A stretch of 35,387 nucleotides of DNA. Origin: Endothia cerciana. Taxonomy: Eukaryota; Ascomycota; Sordariomycetes; Diaporthales; Cryphonectriaceae. Below, one piece after another: positions 12,263-22,790 of this stretch; the first letter of the stretch is position 1, and each line of letters opens with the position of its first letter. Location of the stretch: positions 1 through 35,387 of the forward strand of contig JALRMH010000098.1 of NCBI GenBank assembly GCA_026119935.1. Reading direction: 5' to 3'. The notes below the pieces were generated by a model. That model made no database searches and was not told the origin of the DNA. It saw only the letters and a list, made by a program, of their open reading frames with translations. The translations under genes and the position numbers were made by a program.

Positions 12263-14189
12263 TTATTTGTGGATATAGAATGCGAGATCTGCGCCGGGCG
12301 TGTACTCCATCTTGGTCCTCCCGTTACCCATGAACCTGAACATATTCTTCGTCCTATACACAATCTCAAAATCCTCCGGTCGTAGATATTTTGTCATCTT
12401 GTGGTATGAGATCGCACTGCCGGGCCAGACAGCCGTGACCCTCCCATCGATACGATGATTCTTATACAAGGACTGGCATCCTCCAGACCACACAAGGGTC
12501 TGCATGATCTCATCACCGTATGCGTTCAACTCATCTACCACCTCCGGTTTCGGGTCGATGAACCTATATTCTGTTAGTATTCATCCGTAATCAATACTCT
12601 AGGCCCTCTTGAGCTAGACAGAAATCTCTGTTAGCAAGGGCAGACGCACTTGATATCCTCCTCAGCAATTTTTCTTGTCCATTTGCACATCCACTCGGCG
12701 CTCCACTGCAACGAACTCGTGACGCTTCCATGGCCAATCGGGGTATTTGGGCCTGCAAACATAAAGAAATTAGGAAAGCCGCTCGCCATCAGGCCCAAGT
12801 AGGCGTACGGCTCCTCCTTCCAATGCTCGTCCAGCTGTAAGCCGCGGCGCCCGACCAGCGGCCACGGAGGCCGGTAACTCACGTCAAAGCCCGTGGCGCA
12901 GACAATCGCGTCCAGCTCATACTCGGTCCCATCGATAGTGCGAATGCCCGACGGCGTAACTCGCTTGATGGGCTCCGTGACCAACGAGACGTTGTCCCGC
13001 GTGAAGGACTCCAGATATCCAGGCCCCGGCGTTGCTCTCCGGCATCCAATTTCCCATTCCGGTATAAGCTTCTTTGCCAGGTCGTTGTCGCCACCCAGAC
13101 GCTCGCGCATCATATCGGCCGTCGCTTTTCTCGCTTCCACCTGGACCTGGCTCTCCTTTACAAACAGGCTGAACCCTGCGTTCGCTCCATGCTGTATACT
13201 TTTTCGATACTCCTTCAACCTGTCCGGGTCTTGAGCAAACTCAAGTCTTTCTTCCTCGGTATAGTCATAGTTCGTAGTATTATTGATGACTATCGAGCCG
13301 AAACCGGGCGTGATCCACGTCGGGCGGCGGATGAAGTTGACAAGCTGGGCGGCGTGCGGTGCTAGTTGCGGCAGGATCTGGATCGCCGAGCTCCCATTTC
13401 CTATGATCCCTATCCGTTTGCCGATGTAGTCAAAGTCGCCAGATGCTTCCCAGGCGGCGCTATGCACGAGATGGCCCTGGTAGTCGTCCAGGCCTAGGAT
13501 GGATGGCCAGCGCCAGTGAGAGAGGAAGCCTGTGGCTGAGACGAGAATATCACAGACGTCGTCGAAGACGTGATCCTCTTCGACCTGGCGGATCTTGAGA
13601 TGCCACCTCCCCTCGGTTTCGTCAAACCAAGCGTGCTCCACCCTGTGCTTCAGCTTGGCGTCTCGATCAAGGTTATACTTGGCCACCGTCTGCTTGACGT
13701 AGGCCTGGATCTCGGAACCAGAGGCATAGTACGAGGTCCAGTTGGGGTTTGGCTGTCATATTTCAGCATCTCTGGGTCGCTTCTGCACCAAAAGCCTCGG
13801 AATTGACTTTCGTCAAGAATTACCTCGAATGGAAAGGAATACACATGCGCTGGAGCGTCGCAAGCAACGCCTGGATACTTGTTGACTAACCAAGTCCCCC
13901 CAACGTCCCCATTCGCCTCGTATATACTATGCTCGACGAGAGCTTCCGGACCACCCTCCGTGAGCTGATGCACATGCTGCAGTTGGTAGGCGAAACTCAT
14001 CCCGGACATGGCTGCGCCGATGGTCACGATGCGTAGTCTCCTTGTAGGTGTGCCCATAGGCTTCTCATAGTGGAACCCATGACGAGGGTAAGGGCTTCCC
14101 GTACCGATTATTTGAGTCTTGCCCTGGCCTGTCGACGGAGTTCTGAGAGGCATGGGCTTTGTCGTCATGATCCGCCGAAGTGTCGACAT
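12263..14189 (-). CDS. Baeyer-Villiger-type flavin monooxygenase
   Basis: Three exons on the minus strand (14189-13824, 13752-12650, 12563-12263; introns of 71 and 86 nt, the second with a perfect TACTAAC branch site) encode 589 residues without a stop. The family uses FAD and NADPH to insert oxygen next to a ketone or to hydroxylate. N-terminal FAD motif: IGAAMSGM (about 57-64). BVMO fingerprint: YQGHLVHSAAW at 213-223 (YxGxxxHxxxW, with Tyr in place of the usual Phe). NADPH Rossmann motif: IIGNGSSA at about 238-245. CATGFD at about 407-412. C-terminal GPNTPIGHGS and WSGGCQSLYKNH are also typical. The first motif is GxA instead of GxGxxG, so the second glycine is replaced by alanine; this could be a lineage trait or a weakening change. 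It is probably a tailoring enzyme of the PKS cluster. The start could be either ATG 14189 or ATG 14168. Confidence 0.88.
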
Positions 14190-14332
14190 CTGTTGTGCGA
14201 AAGCTGCGAGCCATGGTGATCAAGGTCAGGAACAGGATAATAGGTAATTATAGCAAGCGATTTCCGCAAGGTGGCTCTCGTCTGATGATTGGATTTCGAA
14301 AATGTCAATTTGTCTGTATTTTTGGTGCGAGA

Positions 14333-14338
14333 TATATA
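14333..14338 (-). promoter_or_regulatory. TATA-like element upstream of the monooxygenase
   Basis: The minus strand reads TTATATATC here, about 145 nt upstream of the monooxygenase start. A plausible core promoter, but the flanking DNA is A+T-rich, so chance is possible. Confidence 0.3.
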
Positions 14339-14389
14339 AGAAGCGAACCGGCGAGCAAATATTTCCGACTCTGCATGCAAGCACAGCTT

Positions 14390-14867
14390 GGATTTAATAG
14401 AATTTATATAGGATTTTCCTTGTCCGCTTAATAAATATTTTGCTACTATTTATTCAGTAGCTTTGCTTCGATAGTAGTAGCTATTAATATAAGCTGCTGT
14501 AAGCTGCTTTTCATAGTAAATTTAGTTAAAATACTAAATTACAGATTAAGTCGAGAACATGCTGTTGGGGCCGCCGAATTTAGCTGGCGCGTGTCCCTAT
14601 TTTCGGCGGCCCTGGCAGTGCGGTGCAACTGTCACTGCTAAGTACTTACTACCTCCTCCAGAAGAGGATTGCCATCCCTGCAACTGCGCCGCTCGTCGTT
14701 TTCCTGAAAAACGACATGCCAGTTTCCCGTTTTCTGTTTTGGACCCGTGGATGAATTCTTGAGATACAAAATGGTCAGCGCTCGCACCGTTCGGTGCTCT
14801 AGCCTCGCCGACTCGCTCTGCTCGAGTCAAAGGCTCTTACCCCCTACGAGCGCCCAGTAATGTCGGT
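14390..14867. other. Intergenic region before the DUF3435 gene
   Basis: 14390-14545 is A+T-rich. 14559-14867 is balanced in composition and contains an 8-bp hairpin with a 5-nt loop at 14695-14715 (GTCGTTTT/AAAACGAC). No gene is supported. If 14868-17387 is the recombinase of a mobile element, one element end should lie in this stretch, but I cannot identify a terminal repeat. Confidence 0.4.
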
Positions 14868-17387
14868 ATGGCACCGCGTCGCCCTTCACCCCCACACGCA
14901 AAGCAGACCCATGGTCAGCATGCGGATTTCATCCAGCACTTCACTCGGCGCGAAGCCCAGAAGCGGCTTGCGCAACGGCCAGGAGCCCTAACGGCTGTAC
15001 AGCATGCAGCACTTCGCGAGCAGCTTAAAGACGTTCACTTCCTTAAGCCCGACTACGCCGATAATACGAAAGTGAATATAGCAGGTATTCTGCGAAAGTG
15101 GAAGAGGTAATCTGCCGCCCTGACCCTGCTCCTATCCATCTTGTCGCTAACTTAGGCATGGAGATATTGCGAGTCCGCCGAGCTTACCGACGAGTGGCGA
15201 GACGTGATCCAGAGCGCAGATTGAGACATGGCGATGGATTTTCTCTTCCACTTGTGTGAAGCCTACAAGATCAAGTCGTGGGGGACGTCGTGGGAGTATT
15301 TTCGCCAATACAAGCAGCTGTACGCCAGTGTTACCGGCCAGTATATAGACAGGAACGATAGCAGAGAAATCCTCAAGGTATAATACTATACATCGTCCGT
15401 CACGACAGGTACTGACTGTCCTATTCAGTGGCATGACGCAGTCCTAGTTCACCGCTTTAGCCTAGTAGCTCCGAACGGCGGCGGAAAGGACGTTGCCGAC
15501 TCCGGCGACTTGCTGGCCCTCCAGACTTTTAACATCGCCTACGATACAGGCGTCTTCTCGGGAGAAAGGCATCGCATACAATTAGCAGGGTGTTACCTCG
15601 GTCTCGCCTTCACGGGAGCGCGACCGGCAGAGTTTGTAGACGGGGAGCGAAAGAGCGGCAAGGATGGTTGCCTGGAGGAGCTGTTCCCGCGGAAACCACG
15701 AGTAGCCTATGAAGAAGACGGAACAAGGGCGCTGGAGCCGAGCTGCGGACTACTTGAAGACATTCTCGCACAAGAATATGTCAGCCGGGGACGTTCGAAA
15801 GCGCTCTGCTACGAAGACATCCTATTGATGGTCGTGCGCTACCCGAACACTATTGAGGACGTCCTGGCGATGTCGATCAAATTTGCGCATCATAAGGGGG
15901 CAGATAACAACCCGAAGCCGTAAGTCGTTCTACCTCGCCCTTTAGCCTGGCGTTCTACCTAATATATGCTGGACCTCCAGGACTGTCTTTTTTTTCACGC
16001 CCACCAGGAGGTTGATCTTCTGTCTCATCAGCGTCGTTGTCAGTCTAGCAGTACATGACGGCGCGTTCGCTGCGTCGAATCTCACAAGTGCCAGACAGGT
16101 CTTCCAGGTCAAAAATCGAGGTCCAGTCAAATGCACTCCTTTACGCTGGAAGGAGGAATGGCTCAAGCGACCTATTTTCCGCCGTTGCGGTGACTTGCTA
16201 TCGGAGAATCCGCGAGACAGTCTCGATTTCAAAGACCTAGCAGACGACTCGCGCAGTGCCCCATACTAACCGCTCCCATACCACAAGCTCAGAGACGATA
16301 TAGCACGACAGTCCTTAGATAGTAGATGTGAGAAAGTAATTGAGCTAAAGGCCTGGCGTAGGGGAGCAGCAAACTCTGCTAATAGTATGTCAAATCGGTA
16401 CCCTCACTAGAATTTTGGTTCTGACAGCGCACAGGCCACGCTCCTGATGCTGTCCGCGACCAAATGATGCGCCACGACCCGAAGTGGGCTATGTTCAACA
16501 GCGCGTATATCAACGAGAAGGTCCAGTTCCATCTTCAAAACGCGTTTCTAGACGAACCCACGGAAGACAGCCTGATTGGAATGTTGTCGCATATCGGACT
16601 GATGCGCGACCCCTGTGCGAGCGAGAATATGGTCCGCGGTGAGGTTTGGGAGAAAATGCCGCCCGATCCAGAGATTATCGAGCTCAAGGCAGAGCGAGCG
16701 CGGCTGAAAGACGGTGAACACAGAATCAGAGGCACGGAAAACGAGACACGGGTGCGGGAGCTTACCCGGAAAATTGCAACGAAGCAGGCCCAACGCAATA
16801 AAGCCATCCGGCGAGAATTCCGGGCTCACCATTTCCATAACCGCCCAACCTGGGATATTGAAAGGCACGCCAGCGAGGATGATGAAGAGGACCAATACGT
16901 TGAACCGACGATGGACTTGCACATACCCGACAGGGCTCGGCTCGCCGAGATTCTTTGTAACCAGCCGGACGATTCGAATCCCTCAGAGTTGCTCGAACTC
17001 CGCATCCAGGCAGCTGAGCTGATGATAGCCTTGTGCGGAAAGACGGAAACAGTGAAGCGGCATCGCACCCGGCGCAAGGCAGCAGGGAACATTCTGGTCA
17101 AGGAAGAGTCTCCTAGGCCAGATCCTTTCCCGCTACTTATGCACAGGACGCAATGCCCGCGCTGCATCGGGGACAATAGGCTGTCGTATAAGGAACGAAC
17201 ATTCCAGTATTGTCGACCTGCGGTGATGCACGATCATTTTGACACAAAGCATGCAGGACAGATGAGCGGTTCAAAGCAGATCACATGCTGTCACCCAAGG
17301 TGCCATAGGGAGGTGCTGGAGTTCAAAGACTTGAGCCATTTCAAGAACCATGTAGAGAGGATCCATGGCGTCAAGTTGCGGCCTTGA
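14868..17387 (+). pseudogene. DUF3435 tyrosine recombinase with C2H2-like tail, two in-frame stops
   Basis: Exons 14868-15106, 15164-15377, 15429-15919, 15981-16384 and 16435-17387 give 767 codons, normal for the family. DUF3435 proteins are tyrosine recombinases; some are the captains of Starship elements. Visible: YKIKSWGTSWEYFRQYKQ, the box-I arginine in FTGARPAE (Arg codon 15621), the second arginine in AWRRGAANSAN, then RHDPK and the candidate nucleophile Tyr at 16506 in NSAYINE. The C-terminus has CCHPRCH...HFKNHVERIH, a C2H2-like finger. Two nonsense codons break it: TGA at 15222-15224 (probably CGA before) and TAA at 16267-16269 (probably CAA before). Both fit C-to-T changes, and the frame is otherwise open on both sides. 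No recombinase can be made. Whether it was a Starship captain or a stand-alone Crypton-like element cannot be decided here. Confidence 0.85.
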
Positions 17388-17548
17388 CTATTTTTGGATC
17401 AGGAGCGTTGCTTGTCTCTCATTGACTGCATTGTCGCCCTATATAGCACGGGATCCTACTTCGTGATTTTGCCGATGGCGTGGCTGCTGGTGTGGCAGTT
17501 GGCGCCATACTCTAAGCTCACCTCTTTGGCCGTGCATGCAGGGAGGGT

Positions 17549-17734
17549 CTAGTGAAGTCTTTGTGGCAAGTAGAAAGCGTACCTTCGTGCTCTAATGAGG
17601 ACGGCGACCCGCGCTTTAAAGATCTCACGTAACTCGTCTGCCTTCTTTGTGATCCCGGGGTGCCTCTGGCGCCCAGCTTGAGCTATGCCGCAGACCTCGG
17701 CGTGGTGGGATTCATAGTGTGATGTTACTTGCAA
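17549..17734 (-). CDS. Small MADS-box-like ORF or fragment
   Basis: A 61-residue minus-strand ORF. Its second half, ITKKADELREIFKARVAVLI then RARRYAFY, resembles the MADS/SRF DNA-binding core (KKADEL followed by a hydrophobic strand and basic/aromatic residues) found in many short fungal MADS-like proteins. The first half shows no similarity to me. It is shorter than a full MADS domain, so it may be a fragment or lack an exon. A similar pattern occurs at 19007-19384. Confidence 0.35.
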   Translation of the reverse strand: MQVTSHYESHHAEVCGIAQAGRQRHPGITKKADELREIFKARVAVLIRARRYAFYLPQRLH

Positions 17735-18325
17735 TACAAAGAGTAGGATAAAGAACTTGATAAATTCGAAGTCGGCTTTTGCTATATGGGATTCTGTCTT
17801 CTAGATATATAAACAAATGCAAGCGCATTCTGCTCTGGACAAAGTAATACAGGATGTTAGGCTCTTGTTCTTGCGATAAACGTGAGACAAGCTCGCACTC
17901 GTGCTAAAATTAATCACGGAGCCTCGTTGTACAGGGATTTAAGCGTATATATGGAAGATACACGCACAAGCCGGAGTGCAAAACGACGGCCGACTCGGCC
18001 CTCGAATTCTGATTAATATCCGAGCAGCTTCATATCCCTAATCTCCAATAAAGAAGCTGCTAGTAGCGGCGAATTGTGCCTGAAGCAATCCGCGTATGCC
18101 GAGCAAAACAGCTGATGTGGTTGCGGTTGAATGCTCCTCTTACATTTACGCGCTCGGCCAATAATTGACCGCACGCAGTTCCCAGCCTGAACCAATGAAT
18201 GGCGCCCAAGCAGTTGCAGCTGATTACTGCGGCTGGGCCAACGAGTGCTCGCTGGGCCAATGGTGCGAACCGGCAAAGTTGTTGCCGAGACTGGCTGGAT
18301 CTTGAGCGCAGTTTGGGGAGGTGAC
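17735..18325. other. Stretch with no supported gene
   Basis: Two overlapping minus-strand ORFs (18013-18276, 18060-18329) show no motifs. The region contains CCAAT-like words, including CTCGGCCAAT near 18152 that recurs near 23490, which hints at promoter sequence. Confidence 0.35.
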
Positions 18326-18679
18326 TCATGAATGCTGGCCCTTGGACATTTCGATGCAGGCGTCTGTTATAAGGTGTTCTTCTGCTAACATATGACCAAC
18401 TGTGAATGGAGACTTGCTGCCGAGTCCTGTAACACGGTGAAGATCCCTGATGTCGTCATTAACTCTGTTTGCCATTGGGTGGGCAGCAACACAGGCTTTT
18501 TCAACCCGGCCGAGAAAGACTGTGATAACCGGCTGAACTCCTTGCCCCGGTAGGTGAGCCATGTCGGGGTCGTAGTCGTCATGATGCAGGTCGAAGACAA
18601 GGTTCGCAAACAAGGGGCATTCTTCGTACCAAGTCTCGTTCACAAACCAGAAGCCATAGAGTTTTTCAAATGATAACAA
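18326..18679 (-). CDS. Hypothetical protein, 117 aa
   Basis: A minus-strand ORF with a balanced composition. The N-terminal part has LYGFWFVNETWYEECPLF and an acidic HHDDYDPD stretch, followed by a hydrophobic PVITVFLG segment. I do not recognise a family. It may be one exon or a remnant of a longer gene, since no convincing splice partner was found. Real coding function is uncertain. Confidence 0.3.
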   Translation of the reverse strand: MLSFEKLYGFWFVNETWYEECPLFANLVFDLHHDDYDPDMAHLPGQGVQPVITVFLGRVEKACVAAHPMANRVNDDIRDLHRVTGLGSKSPFTVGHMLAEEHLITDACIEMSKGQHS

Positions 18680-19006
18680 CTCTCCTGCCCAGCCGACGAA
18701 AAGTCATCTCCCTATAATCTCTTTGGCATATAGACAAATACTGTATTGACGTGTCTCCATCATTTTTCTACCATAATAAGGGCAGCATAGCGAGCAGCAC
18801 GAAGATGCGTGCAACAGTCACGAATTGAAGCCACATGGGTTCCAGCCACTTCTTTATCAAGGGTTACTATGCGAACTTGTCCGAAGTTGCAGCGCTCATT
18901 GAGATATATAGTAGTGGGATGTTATGATTCTAGAATATATTGAATTCCTATTTGGGCCTATTATCCAGCAAAATCACAAGTGTCAAGGACTAACTGTAGA
19001 CCATAA
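18680..19006. other. Stretch with no recognisable feature
   Basis: About 330 nt of A+T-leaning sequence without coding features or repeats that I can see. Confidence 0.4.
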
Positions 19007-19384
19007 TCATCTCAAGTCATTATTGTGATAACGATCGGTCGTGGATAGCGGTGTTCCTATCAAAAAATAGTTAGGATCGACCCAGTATAGTTGAACGCCC
19101 GAAATTCTTACAATATCACTTGCCATCAGGGGCAGAAAGTTCTCTCTAGATCGACACACATAATCTTGGCGATATCTGCTGATTGAGATATGGAACTCGG
19201 CTCCATACACCTGGTGAAACTGCCTCAGAGTTTTCACCAATGTTCGCCATCTCTTTCGAAAATTTTCCCCGCTTCTGTCTCTTTTCCTCGGTTGTTTCGC
19301 AAGACCATTCTTGCACCCTGCGGTAAGATCTTGCAAGGGTTTTTCAGGAATGCCGTCAGGGAGTTCAGCTTGGACATTAGACAT
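19007..19384 (-). CDS. Small MADS-box-like protein
   Basis: A 125-residue minus-strand ORF. After a basic stretch (KQPRKRDRSGENFRKRWRT) it continues LVKTLRQFHQVYGAEFHISI, then RYRQDYVCRSRENFLP. This matches the layout of short fungal MADS/SRF-like proteins: basic arm, helix, a YGAE or CGAD strand with hydrophobic residues, then an R-Y-Y-R/S pattern. The sequence is divergent and Lys-Lys is replaced, so DNA binding is uncertain. A role as a transcription factor is inferred from the family only. It lies alone between A+T-leaning flanks. Alternatively it is a chance ORF. Confidence 0.45.
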   Translation of the reverse strand: MSNVQAELPDGIPEKPLQDLTAGCKNGLAKQPRKRDRSGENFRKRWRTLVKTLRQFHQVYGAEFHISISRYRQDYVCRSRENFLPLMASDIVRISGVQLYWVDPNYFLIGTPLSTTDRYHNNDLR

Positions 19385-20099
19385 AACGTGGACCGGCTTT
19401 CGTTACACCAAAAGTCTTTATCTCCTTAATAACAACTGAATAATAAAATGCATTCATGCATAGATAGATGGAACGGAGGTGTATTTCCAGGGGAAAGAAA
19501 CGCACTAAAAGACCATAGCGAGATTTCAAAATTCATGCTCGATTATTATATGATAGTAGAATAAGAAATGGCAAAAAGAGACTAGAATCCTGTCGTCTAT
19601 AATACCATTTACTGCAAATGGTGAATTCTCTACAGTTAACCTTTGATATTTACCAAAGTTGACCTGTAAATGTGTTCGACCTTTTTTACTCCAGATCGCG
19701 CGAATCCGGCAGGCGGAGCTTGGCTGATGACGGGAAACGATAAAGGGCATTGAGTGTGGACGGGATACCGGCAATAGTAAGCGAAAGAAGGAACCTATCA
19801 TTCCAACGAAACTATGTCTGTAGGAAGATTTCTGATTTTTGTATGTAGATGTTTACCGTACTCAACCGGCTTCGTGGGCTGGCCAGTTTACTCGTAGACA
19901 CTGAGGAACTCTGGTTTTCTAGTGCTTATCCACGGACGTTTACCCAGTTGGACCGGGTTAGCGCTAACGTTTCAGTGGGAAAACTTGTCCGGTAAACAGG
20001 AGTCGGTTTTCTATCACTGAGCCGCGCTGCCAAAAATATCCATGTAGGATCCCTGTACCTAGCTCCCACACTCCAAGACTATAGCCGCGACATTGTCAA
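19385..20099. other. Intergenic stretch without supported gene
   Basis: About 715 nt. A 91-residue minus-strand ORF at 19526-19801 shows no family features and is probably random. No repeats or regulatory arrays are visible. Confidence 0.4.
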
Positions 20100-20205
20100 T
20101 GAACTCCAGCTACTAATAATAGATATATATTTCTGCTGGCACACAGTACGCGGTTCTGCTACTAGCAGACCGTTCTGCTGGCACACAGTTCTGCTGGCAT
20201 AATTC
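20100..20205 (+). repeat. Direct repeat A, left copy, beside the DUF3723 gene
   Basis: TGAACT, then CAGCTACTAATAATAGATATA, recurs at 22589-22616 with one mismatch over 28 nt, and the next 35 nt are also related (differences mostly A/G and C/T). This copy continues into short degenerate units of TTCTGCTGGCACACAG. The two copies bracket the DUF3723 gene 2489 nt apart in the same orientation. Confidence 0.75.
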
Positions 20206-20258
20206 GGCTATTGGGGTATTGGTTCCAGGGTCTTAGTATATGAAAACCAAAAACCAGG

Positions 20259-20350
20259 ACTCGGAAACTAGAAAGATACCGGAGACCAGAAACATGAAAA
20301 CTAGAAACATCATAACGGAAACCAGAAACATGATACCGGAAATCAGGCAC
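20259..20350 (+). repeat. Degenerate minisatellite
   Basis: About four to five units of roughly 20 nt, consensus GGAAACCAGAAACATGATAC, lie 100-190 nt upstream of the DUF3723 start codon. Confidence 0.65.
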
Positions 20351-20368
20351 CAGCACTCGGGCGAGCGA

Positions 20369-20374
20369 TATAAA
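20369..20374 (+). promoter_or_regulatory. TATA box of the DUF3723 gene
   Basis: TATAAA 84 nt upstream of the ATG at 20453, in otherwise G+C-balanced DNA. Good position and sequence for a fungal core promoter. Confidence 0.5.
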
Positions 20375-20452
20375 CCCTGAGTCGCCAGCTTCTGCGATGC
20401 GAGTTTCTCCAATGACACTTACCATCCTAGAATTCAGCATCCGATCATCAAC

Positions 20453-22465
20453 ATGGAGACCCCTGACAAAGAATTTTTCATTGGTACCTGTCAGATACAG
20501 CTGAAGCATTTGAGTTTTCTCGGCAGAGATAGCATCGATCGCGCGGTGAACCAACTGGCCGATGTTCTTAGATTGTCGTGCGAACCCGCCGCAGATCGAA
20601 ATCAGATACCTGTTGTGTTGTATCCCGACGAGCTCGAAAAAGTACTCAGCGATTCTGCTCTATCACTGGAAACCTTCGTGGAAGCGACCACCCCCAGACT
20701 GACGCCGTCAACACAACTTCGCTGTGTTCATGGCAGACAACGTCATGAGGCTGCGTTGCGCGTTGAGGGCCCCAATATGTGGTGGGTAGCTCGTTTGTAT
20801 TGCATACCCAGAGGAAGTGATCCTATTCGATTGCTGCGCAGCGAAGCAGATGAGTTTGCTTTCCAAAAACCTTCGTCAGACGGTGACATTTTCCTCAAAA
20901 TCCGCGAGTACGAGACTACAAACTGTCTATATGCTGCGCGAGACTGGCGCAATAGGCTCAGCCGCGGCAAACAGGTTACATTCAAAGCCGTCCGAAACCA
21001 CCTCCAGCTCTCCGAAAAGCTAGATGGCCTCCGGGGGCTTCCTGGCTTGTGGCAAGGACTGCAGCTCGGTAGCATTGCCCGTCATCTCGCCTCACATGCG
21101 CACGAGGAAATAGTCCAATACTTGCAGCATATCGACGATATTTGGCATAAAATCACCCTGGAAGACTTTGAGGTGCAGCAAGCATTAGATGCGAAGACGG
21201 TACAAAATCTCGAGTTGCGTGTACCTGTTTGCAGTACCGATCAAGCAGTGATAAAAGAAATGATGGAATCCGGAACACTCTTCGGGAGCATTACGGATCC
21301 TCAACTCCGGGCAAGGATACACCATGCCATTTTACAGATCGAAGAGGTGATCCCTACTATTAAATGTTGGCATGAGAATATGAGGTACCTGTCAATAGGT
21401 GTCACAATTCTCAAGGATTATATCATCGACGAGCCACTGGAAGGCTCTGATAAGTCTATCCGCAAAGCGATGCGGGCCTCTTGGCGACCACCTGCGTCAC
21501 AGGGGAATATGAGCTTTATATCATGCTACAAGCAGGTCCTTCTCGCGGCATTGCGCCGGTTTCCTTATATCTCGGCTTTTGCGCCTAGGTGTGAGAAAGG
21601 CCAGAGGCTGGCTTTACCACGGGGTGATGATTCTCACTTAGCAGACTTCTTAAGAGAAGCACAACGGCTTGGCTTCTTTACGGGCAAGTTGGAGAGGGGA
21701 TTGGCTCGGCTGCGCAGCGTCCCCGGTGTCCAGCCGACGACGCCACCTGCTACGGCGCTTCTAATGGAAGCACTGCGAAACCGACGCTGCGGCCGTCCCT
21801 TCGCAAACTCGTTTAATTATCTGGAATCAACTCTGTTTCTCAACAACATATTGGAAGCGGATGGACACACCAGCTATCCTTCGACGTTGTTCATTCAGCG
21901 TGATTTTATCCGCTCCATTCTCCGTGAAGATGGCGCCCTGGGGCCGACTCGACCGAATACCCCATACCAAGGTGCTCTAGCTCCCGTCACATTTGATCGG
22001 CCGCACTTGATTAGCACCACTACGCCTGGTTCAGGGCTCCGCTCTGAGTCTACCGGTGTAGAGAGGGAGATTAGGCAGGAGAGCAGCGGAAGGGTCGTGA
22101 TAGCCGGTATTGTACCAAGTGGGGGCAATGGGAAACGGGCAGGCAGAATCTGGAATCAGTCCGCTTGTCCCCGCGATGTCAGCTTTACACAGGGGTCGCC
22201 ATCGTCGAACTACGGCAACCGAAGTCCCAGCATGGTTACTCCTAGCACTGCATTATCCAGTCGCTCACTGATTTTACCAGAGGAATTACGTACCTCATTC
22301 GCAAGAATGCCAACCTATACTCAGCCGAATACTCGACCTCGGCATAGGGAGGTTGGAGCGGCATGGGGACAAGGACAAGCATGGAAACAGGGCCCAAGTG
22401 GAACCACTCATTGTACGTGGAGCGAGATTAGTTCACGAAGTATATTGAGTCCAAGGATACTTTGA
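20453..22465 (+). CDS. DUF3723-type protein, 670 aa, intronless
   Basis: A single open frame. The N-terminal half fits the fungal DUF3723 family as I know it: GTCQIQLKHLSFLGRDSIDR, a Val/Leu-rich helix, LRCVHGRQRHEAAL, and NCLYAARDWRNRLS. The function of DUF3723 is unknown; the gene is a recurrent cargo of Starship transposons. Residues 300-470 are helical. After about residue 490 the protein is Ser/Thr/Gly-rich and probably disordered. The ATG at 20453 has A at -3 and a TATA box 84 nt upstream. The gene is bracketed by direct repeats A, and its last codons with downstream DNA are duplicated at 22947-23135. The frame is intact although the nearby DUF3435 gene is broken. It could be expressed; no signal peptide or membrane segment is seen. 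Confidence 0.75.
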   Translation: METPDKEFFIGTCQIQLKHLSFLGRDSIDRAVNQLADVLRLSCEPAADRNQIPVVLYPDELEKVLSDSALSLETFVEATTPRLTPSTQLRCVHGRQRHEAALRVEGPNMWWVARLYCIPRGSDPIRLLRSEADEFAFQKPSSDGDIFLKIREYETTNCLYAARDWRNRLSRGKQVTFKAVRNHLQLSEKLDGLRGLPGLWQGLQLGSIARHLASHAHEEIVQYLQHIDDIWHKITLEDFEVQQALDAKTVQNLELRVPVCSTDQAVIKEMMESGTLFGSITDPQLRARIHHAILQIEEVIPTIKCWHENMRYLSIGVTILKDYIIDEPLEGSDKSIRKAMRASWRPPASQGNMSFISCYKQVLLAALRRFPYISAFAPRCEKGQRLALPRGDDSHLADFLREAQRLGFFTGKLERGLARLRSVPGVQPTTPPATALLMEALRNRRCGRPFANSFNYLESTLFLNNILEADGHTSYPSTLFIQRDFIRSILREDGALGPTRPNTPYQGALAPVTFDRPHLISTTTPGSGLRSESTGVEREIRQESSGRVVIAGIVPSGGNGKRAGRIWNQSACPRDVSFTQGSPSSNYGNRSPSMVTPSTALSSRSLILPEELRTSFARMPTYTQPNTRPRHREVGAAWGQGQAWKQGPSGTTHCTWSEISSRSILSPRIL

Positions 22466-22575
22466 TCAGAGTACATATATCGTAGACAGATTCGAAATCG
22501 ATCGTGTTCATTTCTATAATTCTGCCTGTCGAAACCATCAAACTTGCCAAGCTTTATTCATTTCTCAGTTATTTG
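22401..22575 (+). repeat. Tandem-duplicated tail B, copy 1 (overlaps DUF3723 3' end)
   Basis: The last 60 or so coding nucleotides of the DUF3723 gene and about 110 nt downstream recur, diverged, at 22947-23135. Shared words include GGAGCGAGA, TAGTTCAC, CTGCCTGTCGA, CAAGCTTTAT and CATTTCT. Confidence 0.7.
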
Positions 22576-22588
22576 TAAGCTCTATCGG

Positions 22589-22716
22589 TGAACTGCAGCT
22601 ACTAATAATAGATATAATAGTGCTATATTTTGCTAGCACACAGCACGCAGTTCTGCTAGCACACTGTCCTTTTCCAGGCCTGTGGCTGCTGGCATACTGA
22701 TTTGACACACAGTTCT
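22589..22716 (+). repeat. Direct repeat A, right copy
   Basis: Right-hand partner of 20100-20205, same orientation, with one mismatch in the first 28 nt, followed by degenerate TTCTGCTAGCACACAG units. Confidence 0.75.
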
Positions 22717-22790
22717 GCTAATTTACAGCGCATCAGGAATCGCAGAGTGCTTGAGGACCTAGGTAGCTGTGGGTACGGGAGATCTACGAG

